Positions 53,340 through 63,843 of a stretch of DNA of 64,000 nt are shown in pieces. A program made the translations under genes and the position numbers. The stretch is from Kalaharituber pfeilii (taxonomy: Eukaryota > Ascomycota > Pezizomycetes > Pezizales > Pezizaceae), in the NCBI GenBank assembly GCA_015179045.1, contig WHUZ01000057.1:62001-126000 (forward strand). Direction: 5' to 3'. The number at the start of each line of letters is the position of its first letter. Position 1 is the first letter of the stretch. The notes under the pieces are model-generated. The model saw nothing but the letters and a program-made list of their open reading frames with translations, was not told the DNA's origin and searched no databases.

Positions 53340-54620
53340 TAAACAGGAGTAGCAGATACGAGTATTGTATGAACTTGGACAGGACGACATAGAAGAGTGC
53401 TTGTAGAATACTGTAGAATGATGTGGAATGATGTAGAGCTATGGCAGCAGTTCAAGAGCATTCTGTGGTTTGGGTCGATCGCTGCATTGTGGTTACCAAG
53501 CACTAATTCCTGTTAATTCCTATTGCGGCATGGCACAAAGCTCATGAAGGCAGTTGGGAGGGCAGTGGAGCCTGTACAGTTCAGTTCCATAGAACTGAAG
53601 CCGCGCACTGGGAACATGTGGGAGAGCAGATGCAGCCTGAATACGAGTTTCTACATTTATGGAGCTCAGATTTAGAGGCGGTTGGGTTCGAATCATAGTA
53701 GAGCCAGCGGTACCGGAGTTGGAGGCTGACACGACAAAGGAGCCAATCGGATCTGGGTGAGAAATGAACTTCCGACTGCATTATTAGAGCTGTATGCAGG
53801 ACAGTCTGCGGACCGCGTGACTGTACAGATCTCATCTTATGGTGCGGTGGGTACTTAAGTAGTAGTATGTTCTGAGTAACAGAGTGGCTGCTGAAGTGGC
53901 TACCCGCGCGGCTGATTAAGCGGCAAGTGTGAGATGCTGGTGCAGCAGTCGGAGAGGGGAGCGTGGGATGTTGTCGCAGAGGCCGGGGGAATTGCAGAAA
54001 GGGCCATCGGAAGGGCTGTCTTTCGGACTGCTGAAGGAAGGTCAGGGCCTATTGGAGCAAGTTGTAGGGTGACTATCTGAAGCGCTAGGGGAGGTTGGGA
54101 CTATTCTCATGAGCGCAGAAGAGGGAATAGAACAGGGGAGGGTTAGGAGTGAAATTTTTCATTTCCCTGTGCTTCGGTCTTCACCCCACTTACCTTTTCC
54201 GATAGCATCTAGCCCCGCAGGGGTTGAAGTGGGCTTACCTGTACAAGATTGCTAAAGAAGTGACCTCTTAGATCCTCCCCGGAAATCATGTCTCGTGGGT
54301 ACCTAATTATAGGCCTCAGACGATTGTAGCCCTGTCCGAAACAAACACGCCAGGAGTGGCAGTAAGCACTTTCCTGACGTGCACCCACTGTCACCTACCA
54401 CCTGTTTGAGGGATGCAGCTACTTTATGTGGAGGAATGTTGGGAGGTCGGGGTGGGCAAAAGCCGCAGGAGCATTTACTTGATGATGCGGAGGTTAAGCG
54501 GTTACAGTCGGTGGGCAATATAATGGAATATGTTGAAGAGGACCATTGCTCGCCAAGCGAGGAGAGGATATAGCATGGACATCAGAGATAGAAACTCAGT
54601 AAACATTTCTTGGTTCGTTA
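53340..54620. other. No gene recognised
   Basis: One open frame at 54379-54573 (plus, 64 codons) has no supporting feature. A possible old tail B is at 54610-54650. Confidence 0.35.
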
Positions 54621-54641
54621 GCCAGATGCCACCCTTCTCGG

Positions 54642-55154
54642 CTACGACTGAGTACAATTAACATCAAAGAGTGGAAATACGTACATATTCTTTTGCCCAC
54701 TCTCCCAACTTCCTCCCACTGCACGCCCATTCTTTCTCAATACACAGGCCTTTGCCAACGTCTCTACAAGTCCTTTATTCTCTACACCCCATCTTGTTGG
54801 AAGCCAGCCACATTTGCAGCTCATCCCACGTCGGGCCCTCGCTCCCCGTCACCCATTATACCCTCCACGCAGTAGGCCATCGTGGGCCCTGGCTCCCTTC
54901 CCCCCAGCACAGTCTGCATTCTATCTGAGCCACCTGCATCACCGCTTTCACCGTGCGTGCCTACGGCCGCGTCCCTACAAGCGGATAGGCTTCGGCCTTG
55001 AGTGCTGAACCTTTCGTCAATTTGAACCCCATTGTCAGGACCAACTCGATAGGGGATAGTGTATCCACCTGTCAATTCGTCCCGTGAGCCTGCTAATGAC
55101 GATTCGGCCTGATCGCTACCAGAGAGAAAAGGCAATGGAGCACATGTTGGGCTC
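54642..55154 (-). pseudogene. Unrecognised coding relic interrupted by LINE-B7
   Basis: The minus strand is GC-rich with a long frame (54821-55140: SSLAGSRDELTGGYTIPYRV, RFSTQGRSLSACRDAAVGTH, EPGPTMAYCVEGIMGDGERG). It then continues in shifted frames DELQMWLASNKMG and LVETLAKACVLRKNGRAVGG, SWESGQKNMYVFPL. The frame changes suggest a decayed gene. I do not recognise the family. LINE-B7 lies at its 5' side. Confidence 0.35.
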
Positions 55155-55345
55155 TTGTTTTTTTTTTCTATCATTACTCAAGTGCCGCCCTGTGGGCTAT
55201 GGTGAGATTAGGTACATGAGAAACATAAGAACCAAGAGAAATATAAAAGGAAAGTAATGGTTATGAACCTAACTAGCGGTCCACCCAGTCCATCAACGTT
55301 ATAAGTCGGTCTCCTTCCCCTTCTCCCCTTTTCGGGGGCCTAATG
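55155..55345 (-). mobile_element. LINE-B7, 191-bp remnant
   Basis: Short poly(T), tail B, 3' UTR and the last ORF2 codons (PPKRGEGEGDRLITLMDWVD). TSD AGCACATGTTGGGCTC at 55139-55154 and AGCACATGTCCGGCTC at 55346-55361 (two mismatches), so it is an older insertion. Confidence 0.8.
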
Positions 55346-55361
55346 AGCACATGTCCGGCTC

Positions 55362-55990
55362 AGATGGGTCCTAGCACACGACAAACCGTATCAACTACAG
55401 GAGACGAGCAGCCTGACAGAGTTCTCGATGAGCCACTGGGCGAGGCAATAGCTAAGGAAAGGATTATAGATGCTTATATGATAAAGACTCATCATGAAGT
55501 TGCTGAAATAGATGGTAAGGAGGATTGACTATAACAAAGGCCAGCATGCCAGCTCATTCATCCCTCGGTTCTTCAAAACGTCAAGCACCAACATGCTCAT
55601 GTTTACCAAATCATTGTAGAAACATAAATACGCACCACTGAGTCCCGCTCTCCCTCCTCTCCTCCTTGCAACACTATATAATGATCCCCTCTAGCTTGAT
55701 GGTTATAGAAGTGAAATACGAAGTTGTCCCCACTAGAACAAAATTTCTTATGCGAAGTGCTTACAAAACTAAATCTTTCACTTCCAATAAACCTCCATCA
55801 TAGCATCCATGTAATATCCAAGCTTCCGGATATCACACCCCAATGGCGCTCTGCGAGTAATGAATGAAAACAAAGAAAAGAAAAAGAAAACAAAAAGAAC
55901 AAACTTGAACTCAAAACACCCTCGATGCTTCCCATCGCCGTCATGTCAGTCCACGTATTTGACGTCTTAACATCATAGGATGATACTCAC
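55362..55990. other. No gene recognised
   Basis: A possible eroded tail B at 55826-55870 (CCCCAATGGCGCTCTGCGAG-TAATGA). One short open frame at 55343-55528 lacks support. Confidence 0.4.
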
Positions 55991-56004
55991 AATAACCCCT
56001 CCAA

Positions 56005-56053
56005 ACCTTGTCATAGCCCGAACTTCGGGGCGGCATACGAGTAATGATATATA

Positions 56054-56085
<32 letters not shown>
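56005..56085 (+). mobile_element. Micro-insertion, tail B (81 bp)
   Basis: CTTGTCATAGCCCGAACTTC..AGTAATGATATATATAT and about 30 A. TSD AACCCCTCCAA at 55994-56004 and 56086-56096. Confidence 0.92.
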
Positions 56086-56089
<4 letters not shown>

Positions 56090-56222
56090 CCTCCAAGCTC
56101 AGCATGGTGGTATATGAGCGGTGAATCCAGAAAGGAACAAAGGCACGACACAGAGACTGATCACGTTCCTGTTGCCATACATGAGGAAATGTCTGGTCTA
56201 CACTAGTGCACTGTTACCCTTA

Positions 56223-58039
56223 TCAAAAGTGTGGCCAAAATTCCGTCCACGGCACAGTATCACACGCTCCTTGCGGCAAGCTTCTGAGACTTGCAAAACC
56301 CTCGATGAAGACGAATGCTCTTGCCAGGGTATATGTTGGCAAGACCACAAATTGTACCATTAAAATCGAAAAATAGTCCCAGGGAATTAGTCCGGAACGT
56401 TCGAGATAGCCGCGAGAGGGGAGAAACCAATAGCGACAGACGTCATAGAAGATCGTTATGGGGTAAGCATAGACGGCATAAGCCACCGCAATGACTAGCC
56501 AGCTTCCTAGAACTCCTGCGGCGATTACACAGCAGGACGCTCGCCACAGATCCCTCTCTAATGCAGTTGGGAAGTGTGAATTCCATGGTATCAAGTGGAG
56601 TGAACCATAAACTGCCGTCAGAACAGCCATCCAGACCAAATTACGTTTGTTCTCCCATAGGTCCGTGAGGCTGTCGCCACCACTCATCGTAGCTGGGCTG
56701 CTGCTGAAAAGGTAGTACCACTCAATGTGCTTTGCCTTTTTGTATCCAAACAGCTTTTGAACGACTTCATCAGCAAGTAGTTCCGATTGGACTCCGGGCT
56801 CCAACTGATTCACAATCTTCTCCCAATGCGATCTTTCGAATTGGAGTCCATACATGTGGCAGAGGGTAAAGACATCCTTTTTCGTAAGGCGGCTTGCTTC
56901 ATATATGAATCTGATTGTTCCAACATGACCATTCCCAAGGTCGATCTGCATATAACGAAACGAATTTGCCCAAGTGCCATTGGGATCGCAAGGTGGTTCA
57001 AAGGTACCTTGTCGCCAATACAAGACTTCGGTGTTACTGGGGGCATCACCCCACCAGCGGTCGGTTGAGAGGAGGAGGGCCAGGACAGCGCCACGGGTGG
57101 AATCTATGATAACATTTGGTACATTTGCCTCCTGCGGTTTCTCCAGCCATAAAAAATACATGAACAAAGCACAAACAACATGCATTACTGCATTGATCTC
57201 GAGCAAGGTCACTGGCAATCCAGTACATTTTCGAGCAATACATTGTATGATCATCCAGCTCGCCTGCACACAGACCAGCAGCTTTGCAAGGTTGTCAGCT
57301 TTGCTTTTATCCCTGATAGGTTCCTGTTTAAGCAGATCAGAGTGTTGTGCAATAACTCCAAATTCAACTAGTTTCATGACCATTTCTGGCTTTAATTGAA
57401 GTACAGGAGGACCATAGCCATCCGCCGTCCGCACTGGTTGTGCATAGGGTAGGGCAATGGCAATACCCCCCATCTGGATAAAAAAGGCGAGGGTGAGTTT
57501 TGGGGGATATATCCACGCAATAAAACGTTTGAAAATAGATTTTTTAGTTTTACCTGGAGATATTAACGAGACTGTTGGTACTGCTGCCCGGTCCGAAAGT
57601 GAATAGGAGTGATGTGATTGCCTGTTGGACACAACTGAATATTAGCACTGAGATCAATCGCGAATATTCGATATCGCGCGCTTTAAACGGAAGTCTCTGT
57701 AATTTACCTCGGTTCTGAAGTAGGCAAATGATCAGTTTCAAACTCTGCTAAGCGCTTGCAAATATTGCGCGCTTCTAAGTACTGCCTGATTGCCTGCCAT
57801 AGCAAATATTCTGGGGCCAATAACCCAATAACCAGCCACAAAGAGCGGGTCGTCAAACAGTACCAAAATCCTCGACGGTTTGGAGCAGGAACATCGGGAT
57901 GAACAGCAGTCCAGACACACAGCACAAGGGTGAGAACACAAGAAATCAACAGCTCAAAAGTACCCCTTCGTGTCGGAATATCCACCCATGGTGGTTCTAC
58001 ATTGCGTGAAGTCGGCTCTAACAAGGATGGTGCCACCAT
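56223..58039 (-). CDS. Polytopic membrane protein family ending FWPHF, copy 3, intact (576 aa)
   Basis: Two exons on the minus strand: 57708-58039 and 56223-57621, joined by an 86-nt intron (GTAAAT..CAACAG) that keeps the frame. It starts MVAPSLLEPTSRNVEPPWVD. Exon 1 holds RRGTFELLISCVLTLVLCVW (first membrane helix) and LLAPEYLLWQAIRQYLEARN. Exon 2 has IYPPKLTLAFFIQMGGIAIA, SKADNLAKLLVCVQASWMI, GLPVTLLEINAVMHVVCALF, LYWRQGTF, YGSLHLIPWNSHFPTALERD, LWRASCCVIAAG and the end SLRSLPQGACDTVPWTEFW-PHF. About eight hydrophobic segments. The family is, to my knowledge, frequent in filamentous ascomycetes and without known function. The 3' flank matches copies 1 and 2. Confidence 0.85.
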
Positions 58040-58059
58040 ATTTTCACCCTGGTCCTCTG

Positions 58060-58800
58060 CGTTTGTGGTTAAGTTGGATCAAGGTCGACGAAGCAGGAAG
58101 GGGGTTTGCAATTTCGAACTATCAAGATAGTGAGAGGTGATGAACAAGGGGCCTGATTCATTTGAGGAGCATTAACTTTCCATGGGCCTTATTTTCCCAG
58201 TGCAATTATTTATATTCTATCTATGCGCACGGATTGCTACTCTGCAGGAGCTGAAGGGAGCTGATCACCACTGTCCTTCAATTGGTTGGCCTCAGAATTT
58301 CGCAAGTCAAGTCCTCGAACAAGTGCTTGAAGAGGATGTAAGCCAACACTCGTCAATGCTAGGCCAATGAACGCAACTCGGGTTTCGCGAGCCTAGTTTT
58401 GCGTCCTCGAGGCCAAATGGAGCCATATGCACATGAGGGCCCACCACGCTAGTCTCATACAAAGCCGTCAGCCGCCACGCAGTTGGTAGCCATCTGCTCC
58501 CCAATTGATTGGGATACTGTAATGTGCATAATTCATGAGACCACTGAGGGCCCTGCGCCAGGTGAGTCTTGGCTCCAAAAATCGGCCTCATTATTGCATG
58601 TTGCGCTGCACCACAATATGCAGTGCGAAGGTGAAACATATACCCATTGGTCAAGTATGCAGAAACTGCTGCGTCATCTTGCTGCTTGAGCTGTGGTCAT
58701 GATGCGATCCTGCCGTTTTTAACGATTCATGGATTTTCTTCTTAGCTGCGGGTGCCGCTGATATCGTCCACATTGACATCTTTTCACCTGGATACAAAAG
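58060..58800. other. Upstream of copy 3, no other gene recognised
   Basis: Open frames at 58307-58654 (minus) and 58483-58689 (plus) overlap each other and show no domain. Probably non-coding. Confidence 0.35.
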
Positions 58801-58828
58801 TATTACGAATTTGTTGCACGAATGCCAG

Positions 58829-59071
58829 ACGAATGCAGGGTGTCGAGACGGAGGTGGCCAGGGGGGGAAGGGCACATCAGGAGGCCCCCGGGGCAAGGAG
58901 GGGGAGGAGGACCCGCTGAAGAAGTTGGTGGAGATGCTTGGGGAGTAAAGAGTTTTCAGGCTTATATTTTCCTATCACATACTTATTATTTTCATTCTCC
59001 CATGTACTTTAGACATCGCCATAGCCCACAGGGCGGCAAGCGATTAATGATTTAAAAAAAAAAAAAAGAAA
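58829..59071 (+). mobile_element. LINE-B5, 243-bp remnant
   Basis: ORF2 end with a frameshift (ECRVSRRRWPGGEGHIRRPP, then LKKLVEMLGE and stop), 3' UTR, tail B (59016-59052), poly(A). Perfect 15-bp TSD TTGCACGAATGCCAG at 58814-58828 and 59072-59086. Confidence 0.94.
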
Positions 59072-59239
59072 TTGCACGAATGCCAGTAGGGATATTGTTA
59101 GGCACTGGCTTTCACAGGAATTAAGCAACTGCATTGCACCGCATTAGCTCGTATCTGTAATTTGCCCCAGGATCAACCACCATTGACTACCACTTCGTCC
59201 AATACCGAATCAGATGTGGAACGATACACCTGTCACAAT

Positions 59240-59629
59240 CAGAAAAGAACTGGGGAAGGTTCGACGATGGCTGGAAGATGGGAATCCGGATCTGGGAAAT
59301 ACGGTTGGAATAAGGTGGTTGAGAAAGAAGACGCTGTTGGTGGAGGAGGGGAAGAAGACAAGTTCAATCGTGGTGTACCTTGAGGGAAAGACCAGCGTGG
59401 AGAAGGTGAGACTGGGCGGGAAATGGTTGAGGGTCAGCACATACGAATCGGACAGAGGGCGGAAGTGAAGGGAGACCCTTTTGTATGGACACCCGCAACA
59501 TGTATAAGTACCGCGGGCACTACTTGCAGTTAGGCATAGTTACTCTTGTTTTTTTTTTCTTCTAATAAATACCTCGCCATAGCCCATAGGGCGGCATGCG
59601 AGTAATGAAATTAAAAAAAAAAAAAAAAA
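59240..59629 (+). mobile_element. HAL-like element (HAL7), 390 bp
   Basis: Perfect TSD ACACCTGTCACAAT at 59226-59239 and 59630-59643. Open ORF1 end (RKELGKVRRWLEDGNPDLGN, GIRWLRKKTLLVEEGKKTSS, VRLGGKWLRVSTYESDRGRK, stop at 59466-59468), then a 3' UTR with ACCCGCAACATG..ACCGCGGGC, tail B (59573-59611), poly(A). Confidence 0.94.
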
Positions 59630-59700
59630 ACACCTGTCACAATACTGTCTCCTAGTACTGCGCGGCCAACCTCTTCATCAAGCACTACTTCTACATAGTG

Positions 59701-59820
59701 AACTCAGAGTTTTTTTCTTTTTTTCTCGGTTACATAACCCTGCATACAGGCTACCAGTCTAACTCAGAGCTTTTTTCTTTTTTTCTCGGTTACATAACCC
59801 CGCATACAGACTACCAGTCT
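59701..59820 (-). repeat. 60-bp tandem duplication of a family A tail
   Basis: 59701-59760 and 59761-59820 differ at only a few bases. Each contains AACTCAGAG, T6CT7, CGGTTACATAACCC and GCATACAG, the reversed family A end. Only the second unit continues into ATAGCAGG. Confidence 0.9.
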
Positions 59821-60160
59821 ATAGCAGGAACCAATATAGGCGAGTTACGTCTGTTTCAGTGTCTATTTACCTACTGTATGTACACACCTTCGTACCGCGC
59901 AGCCCTTCGGCTATCCCAAATCGAGACTGGTGAACAAGTCATCGGCGGGGTTCACTTTTGCCCCAGGAGAAGCACGGAGGCATGGTGCTGAAAAGGTCGG
60001 TTGGGGATGAAGTCAACATACATTGGTAGGCAAACTACAGGTAATGCTGAAGTAAAGTAGCTATGGCGTACAAACTCGGAGAAGGAGCCAGTGATGGTGG
60101 CAGATTCACCGAAATGTCTCTGACCAGTAACTTTTTCTGACTGGATGTAGGTAAGGGTGA

Positions 60161-60304
60161 TTTTTTTTTTTTTTTTTTATCATTACTCGCGTGCCGCCTG
60201 TGAGGCTATGGCGAGGTATTGTTACATACATGTGTGAAGAAGTAAAAAGAAATAAGATGAAGGAAAAGGAGGAAAGGAGGGAGTTCGCCTATGACCGTCC
60301 AAAT
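60161..60304 (-). mobile_element. LINE 3' end insertion (tail B, minus)
   Basis: Poly(T), tail B and about 90 bp of 3' UTR. TSD GTAAGGGTG at 60151-60159 and 60305-60313. Confidence 0.8.
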
Positions 60305-60313
60305 GTAAGGGTG

Positions 60314-60367
60314 TAGCCCATAGGGCGGTATGCGATTAATGATATTAAAAAAAAAAAAAAAAAAAAA
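60314..60367 (+). mobile_element. Micro-insertion (tail B, plus) reusing the same target
   Basis: TAGCCCATAGGGCGGTATGC..GATATT and A-tail. It shares the GTAAGGGTG of 60305-60313 as its left TSD and has GGTAAGGGTGA at 60368-60378 as its right one. Confidence 0.8.
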
Positions 60368-60541
60368 GGTAAGGGTGAGCGACGCTAGCTATGTATTATT
60401 TAAACGCGACCGCCAAGCTAGTAGTACGTACAACCCATGCTCAGATTGATGCCCACATTTATCTACGACGCTTCCAGGCCAACCTACTCCAATACTTGGC
60501 TATCTACTTCGGTATCCACGTTAACTGTCCTGCATGAGGGT

Positions 60542-60544
<3 letters not shown>

Positions 60545-60583
<39 letters not shown>

Positions 60584-62521
60584 CATTACTCGCGTGCCGC
60601 CTTACCAGTACCGTATGGGTAACGATGTGCACACCGGTAACGCTGGGCACCTTGGCGCCGGTTTTGCACCCTCCCCAACATCAAAATGTAAGGCATATCT
60701 CACAGAATATATTTCTAATATGTATGATAAATTAATTATAACTGCGCTGATTCTGAATTTGAAGGGAAAAAAGTGAAAATGCTACTCCTACAGCATCTAC
60801 AGTTGCCTCACCCCTCTCCCTTATGAAATAAACTACTCTGGCACCTACCAGCAAATACCAACTCACTGCAACGCTCTACCTGCTCATGCAATAGTAGGAA
60901 TGGTAGCAATGGTACTACCAGTGCTATATTACAATACATGAGTAGTAACAGCTTGAGACCTGTAACATAGCACTGTATGCTTCTATAGCAAGAAATTGTA
61001 TATAACTAATAAATTGAGCATTTTCCGGATATGCTAACAAAAAATTCCTGTGAGTACAAATAGCTCTCAAGGGGGCTCAAATTGAAGCCAGAGCATGGTA
61101 GAATACATGGAATTATCTTCCGCATATTTATTGAGCTAATTTCTAGGAGTTGAGTAGTGACCTATTTGGAATATCCCAAATCCTATACTAGACATACTCT
61201 GAGCTGCCAAGTGTCAATAATCCTACCTGAGATCTTATTCATCTTGACATATACTCTATTACCTCTTCTGAGGAAGTATAGCAATATTAGCGATGTCAAG
61301 AAGTCGTTATAACTGTAGAGTGAGTAGCCTGTATATGTCAAATATGTCAGATATGCAGTATCATATACGTATGGTATACAACAGTAATAATTGCATCATT
61401 ATCATGATGTAGTGCTATATGAGCTGTACATAGTCTTAAAACTGGCACGAACTATAGGTATCTAGATTAATATCTAGAGTGGGGCTATCATATCAATAGT
61501 ACATTGTCAGTTATGCAGGTACATATTAGTACTGCACTATTGTAGAGTATAACTGATGCATAGATACTCTCTAAAGCTACAAATATAAAAATATACAGAA
61601 GAAGATATGTTATAATAGCTGGTAGTATGGGGTAATGGTTTTGGGTAGCTAAAAACTAGTTACGGTATAGCATACCTAATATAGACAGGCTGCTTACTCT
61701 ATAGCCATGATGACCCCATGACGTGGCCAAACACGACTGCCAAACACTACCAAACTAGATACGCTTCCTCAGAATAGGTAATAGAGTATATTTCAAGATA
61801 AATAAGATTTCAGATAGGATTATTGACACTTGGCAACTCAGAGTATGTCTAGCATAGGATTTGGGATAGTCTAAATATGTTACTAGCAACCTTCTAAAAA
61901 TTGGCTAAATAAATATGCGGAAGATAATTCCATGTATTCTACCATGCTCTGGCTTCAATTTGAGCCCCCTTGAGAGCTATTTGCACTCACAGGAATTTTT
62001 TGTTGTCACATCCGGAAAATGCTCAATTTCTTAGTTATGCACAATTTCTTGCTACAGGAGCATACAGTGCTATATTACAGATCTCAAGCTGTTACTACTC
62101 ATGTATTGTAATATAGCACTTGTAGTACCATTGCTACCATTCCCACTATTCCATGAGTAGGTAGAGCGTTGCAGTGAGTTAGTATTTGCTAGTAGGTGCT
62201 AGAGGAGGTTATTTCATAAGGCAGAGGGGTGAGGCAACTGCAGATGCTGTAGGAGTAGCATTTTCACTTTTTTCTCTTCAAATTCAGAATCAGCACAGTC
62301 AATATGGTCTATATTTAATTCACCATACATATTAGAAATATATTCTGTGAGATATGCCTTACATTTTGATGTTGGGGAGGGTGCAAAACCGGCGCCAAGG
62401 TGCCCAGCGTTACCGGTGTGCACATCGTTACCCATACGGTACTGGTATAGGCTATGGCAAGGTATTGTTAAATACATAGGTTAAGAGAAATTGAACGAAA
62501 AGATAAAAGATAAGGTAAAGT
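60545..62521 (-). mobile_element. LINE 3' end insertion (tail B) split by the foldback element
   Basis: Poly(T) of about 37 and half of tail B at 60545-60602. The other half (TAGGCTATGGCAAGG) and the 3' UTR lie at 62448-62521. TSD TGAGGGTAGA at 60535-60544 and TGAGGGCAGA at 62522-62531. Confidence 0.82.
60605..62445. mobile_element. Foldback element with ~680-bp inverted arms (1841 bp)
   Basis: It begins CCAGTACCGTATGGGTAACG and ends with its complement, flanked by TA (60603-60604, 62446-62447). The arms, about 60605-61285 and 61765-62445, align over their length with scattered differences. The roughly 480-bp loop has no ORF of note. The TA duplication suggests mobilisation by a Tc1/mariner-type transposase. 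Confidence 0.88.
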
Positions 62522-62730
62522 TGAGGGCAGAACAATAACACCCTGAGCCTGGATGTCTGGACTGTCATCGCACTCCTGAATTCCTTGATATTCCGCCGTG
62601 AACGCAGAATGATAGCATCCCGAGTGTGATTTTCAGCAATATTATCATATTCTTGAATACGGAGCCACTTGCTACTGGAATTAAGAAGCCTTGAGAAAGT
62701 GCATAACCTTGTAGTCGGGTCTAGCAGCAC
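62522..62730 (-). pseudogene. Second copy of the VIVLHSRR-type fragment
   Basis: The minus strand reads EYDNIAENHTRDAIILRSRR, then in another frame GVIVLPSCRTVN, parallel to the two repeats at 19560-19830. The frame is shifted and the sequence is cut by the LINE/foldback insertion at 60545-62521. Confidence 0.4.
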
Positions 62731-62734
62731 TCGG

Positions 62735-63270
62735 GTTTAGCCCATGGCTTCCCCCCATCTCTGGCATTTTCAAATATGCAGCCGGCATAGCGGCAATAAT
62801 TTCACAGGCACGTAGGAGTGATGCGGGACAATGTCGTCAATTTGAAAATACGTGGGTGTGAAGCGAGCCGATGTGCCGTGAGGCAATGCGAGGCGAGGCG
62901 ATCAGAGGTGTGAGGCGAGATATGAGGTAAGGTAGTAGGAGGTGAGAATGTGTGAGCTGAAGCAATACCAGTACCCTGTGAGGCAGCATGAGAAGCATCG
63001 ATCAAATTTTTTTTCCAACGATTTCAATCTATCCTTGCATGAAGCTGAGCATGGGTTGTATGACTACTAGATTGGTGGTTGCTTTTAAATACATACATAT
63101 ATAGCTAGCGTCACACTAGGATGTGAGAAACACAGCTTGCGCAGAAAAACCATAGAAGAAAGCCGAGTGAGAGGAAGATAAAAAGAAGCGGCTGGATAGA
63201 TTAGAATGTCGGCAAAGCCCCTCTAAAAGGCTCAGAGCAGTAGCAAGTATCGTAGCCCAACGGCCCCGGC
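62735..63270. other. No gene recognised
   Basis: Short GAGGCGAG-type repeats at 62855-62935. No coding sequence supported. Confidence 0.4.
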
Positions 63271-63271
63271 C

Positions 63272-63420
63272 AAGGGATGGCCACAACCACTGACAACAAC
63301 CTCCACGGAAAGAGTTTTTGGAGCGACTTCGCAACCACAACAGGATTACTTACGAACCTTACTTGGATCAATAGTTTTCAGTACCCTGATTCTGTTGATC
63401 AAATTTTTATTCAGAAAAAT
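63272..63420 (+). repeat. Diverged copy of the HAL 5' leader
   Basis: GATGGCCACAACC..GACAACAACCTCC..TTTTTGGAGCGACTTCGCAA-CCACAAC aligns with 3385-3447, and ACCTTACTTGGATC..TTGATCAAATTTT aligns with 3467-3510. The similarity starts at the exact 5' border of the element at 3384. No ORF1 follows. Confidence 0.5.
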
Positions 63421-63843
63421 TGTTTTTGTCATGTCAGCCACACATGATGTATCTCCTCTGCATACAACATGACTTACGTACAACCACTTACTGAGTAGTC
63501 AAACACACAACATAAGCTTCTATAGAGGCTCAAGGGGTAGCTACTGAGGAAATTAGTTTGTACTAGTTACTTGACAGGCACCAGGACCTACAATACTACT
63601 ACTGCTACTATCAAACCAATTGATACTATTACATGCTTGCTTACTACTGAACGTTAAATTCTGAACTCAGGAATAGGTAGCTTAACTTGTTAGCTTTTAT
63701 TTGAAATATAGTATATAAGATTTTATATAAAATAGCAATAGTAGCAAAAGCAGAACTTGAGATAAAATATAAGTTAGTATATTTATACTTGAAGAATATT
63801 TAACTATTTATAGATAGTATCTATAAAATGTATTATCGAGTTA

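Noticed and set aside
53680..53705. GGTTCGAATC resembling a tRNA B box (also near 24110).
   Set aside because: No matching A box or cloverleaf could be drawn around either.
60160..60367. Twin-priming inversion of a single LINE.
   Set aside because: Both halves have their own tail and poly(A), and the TSD occurs three times, which fits two insertions.
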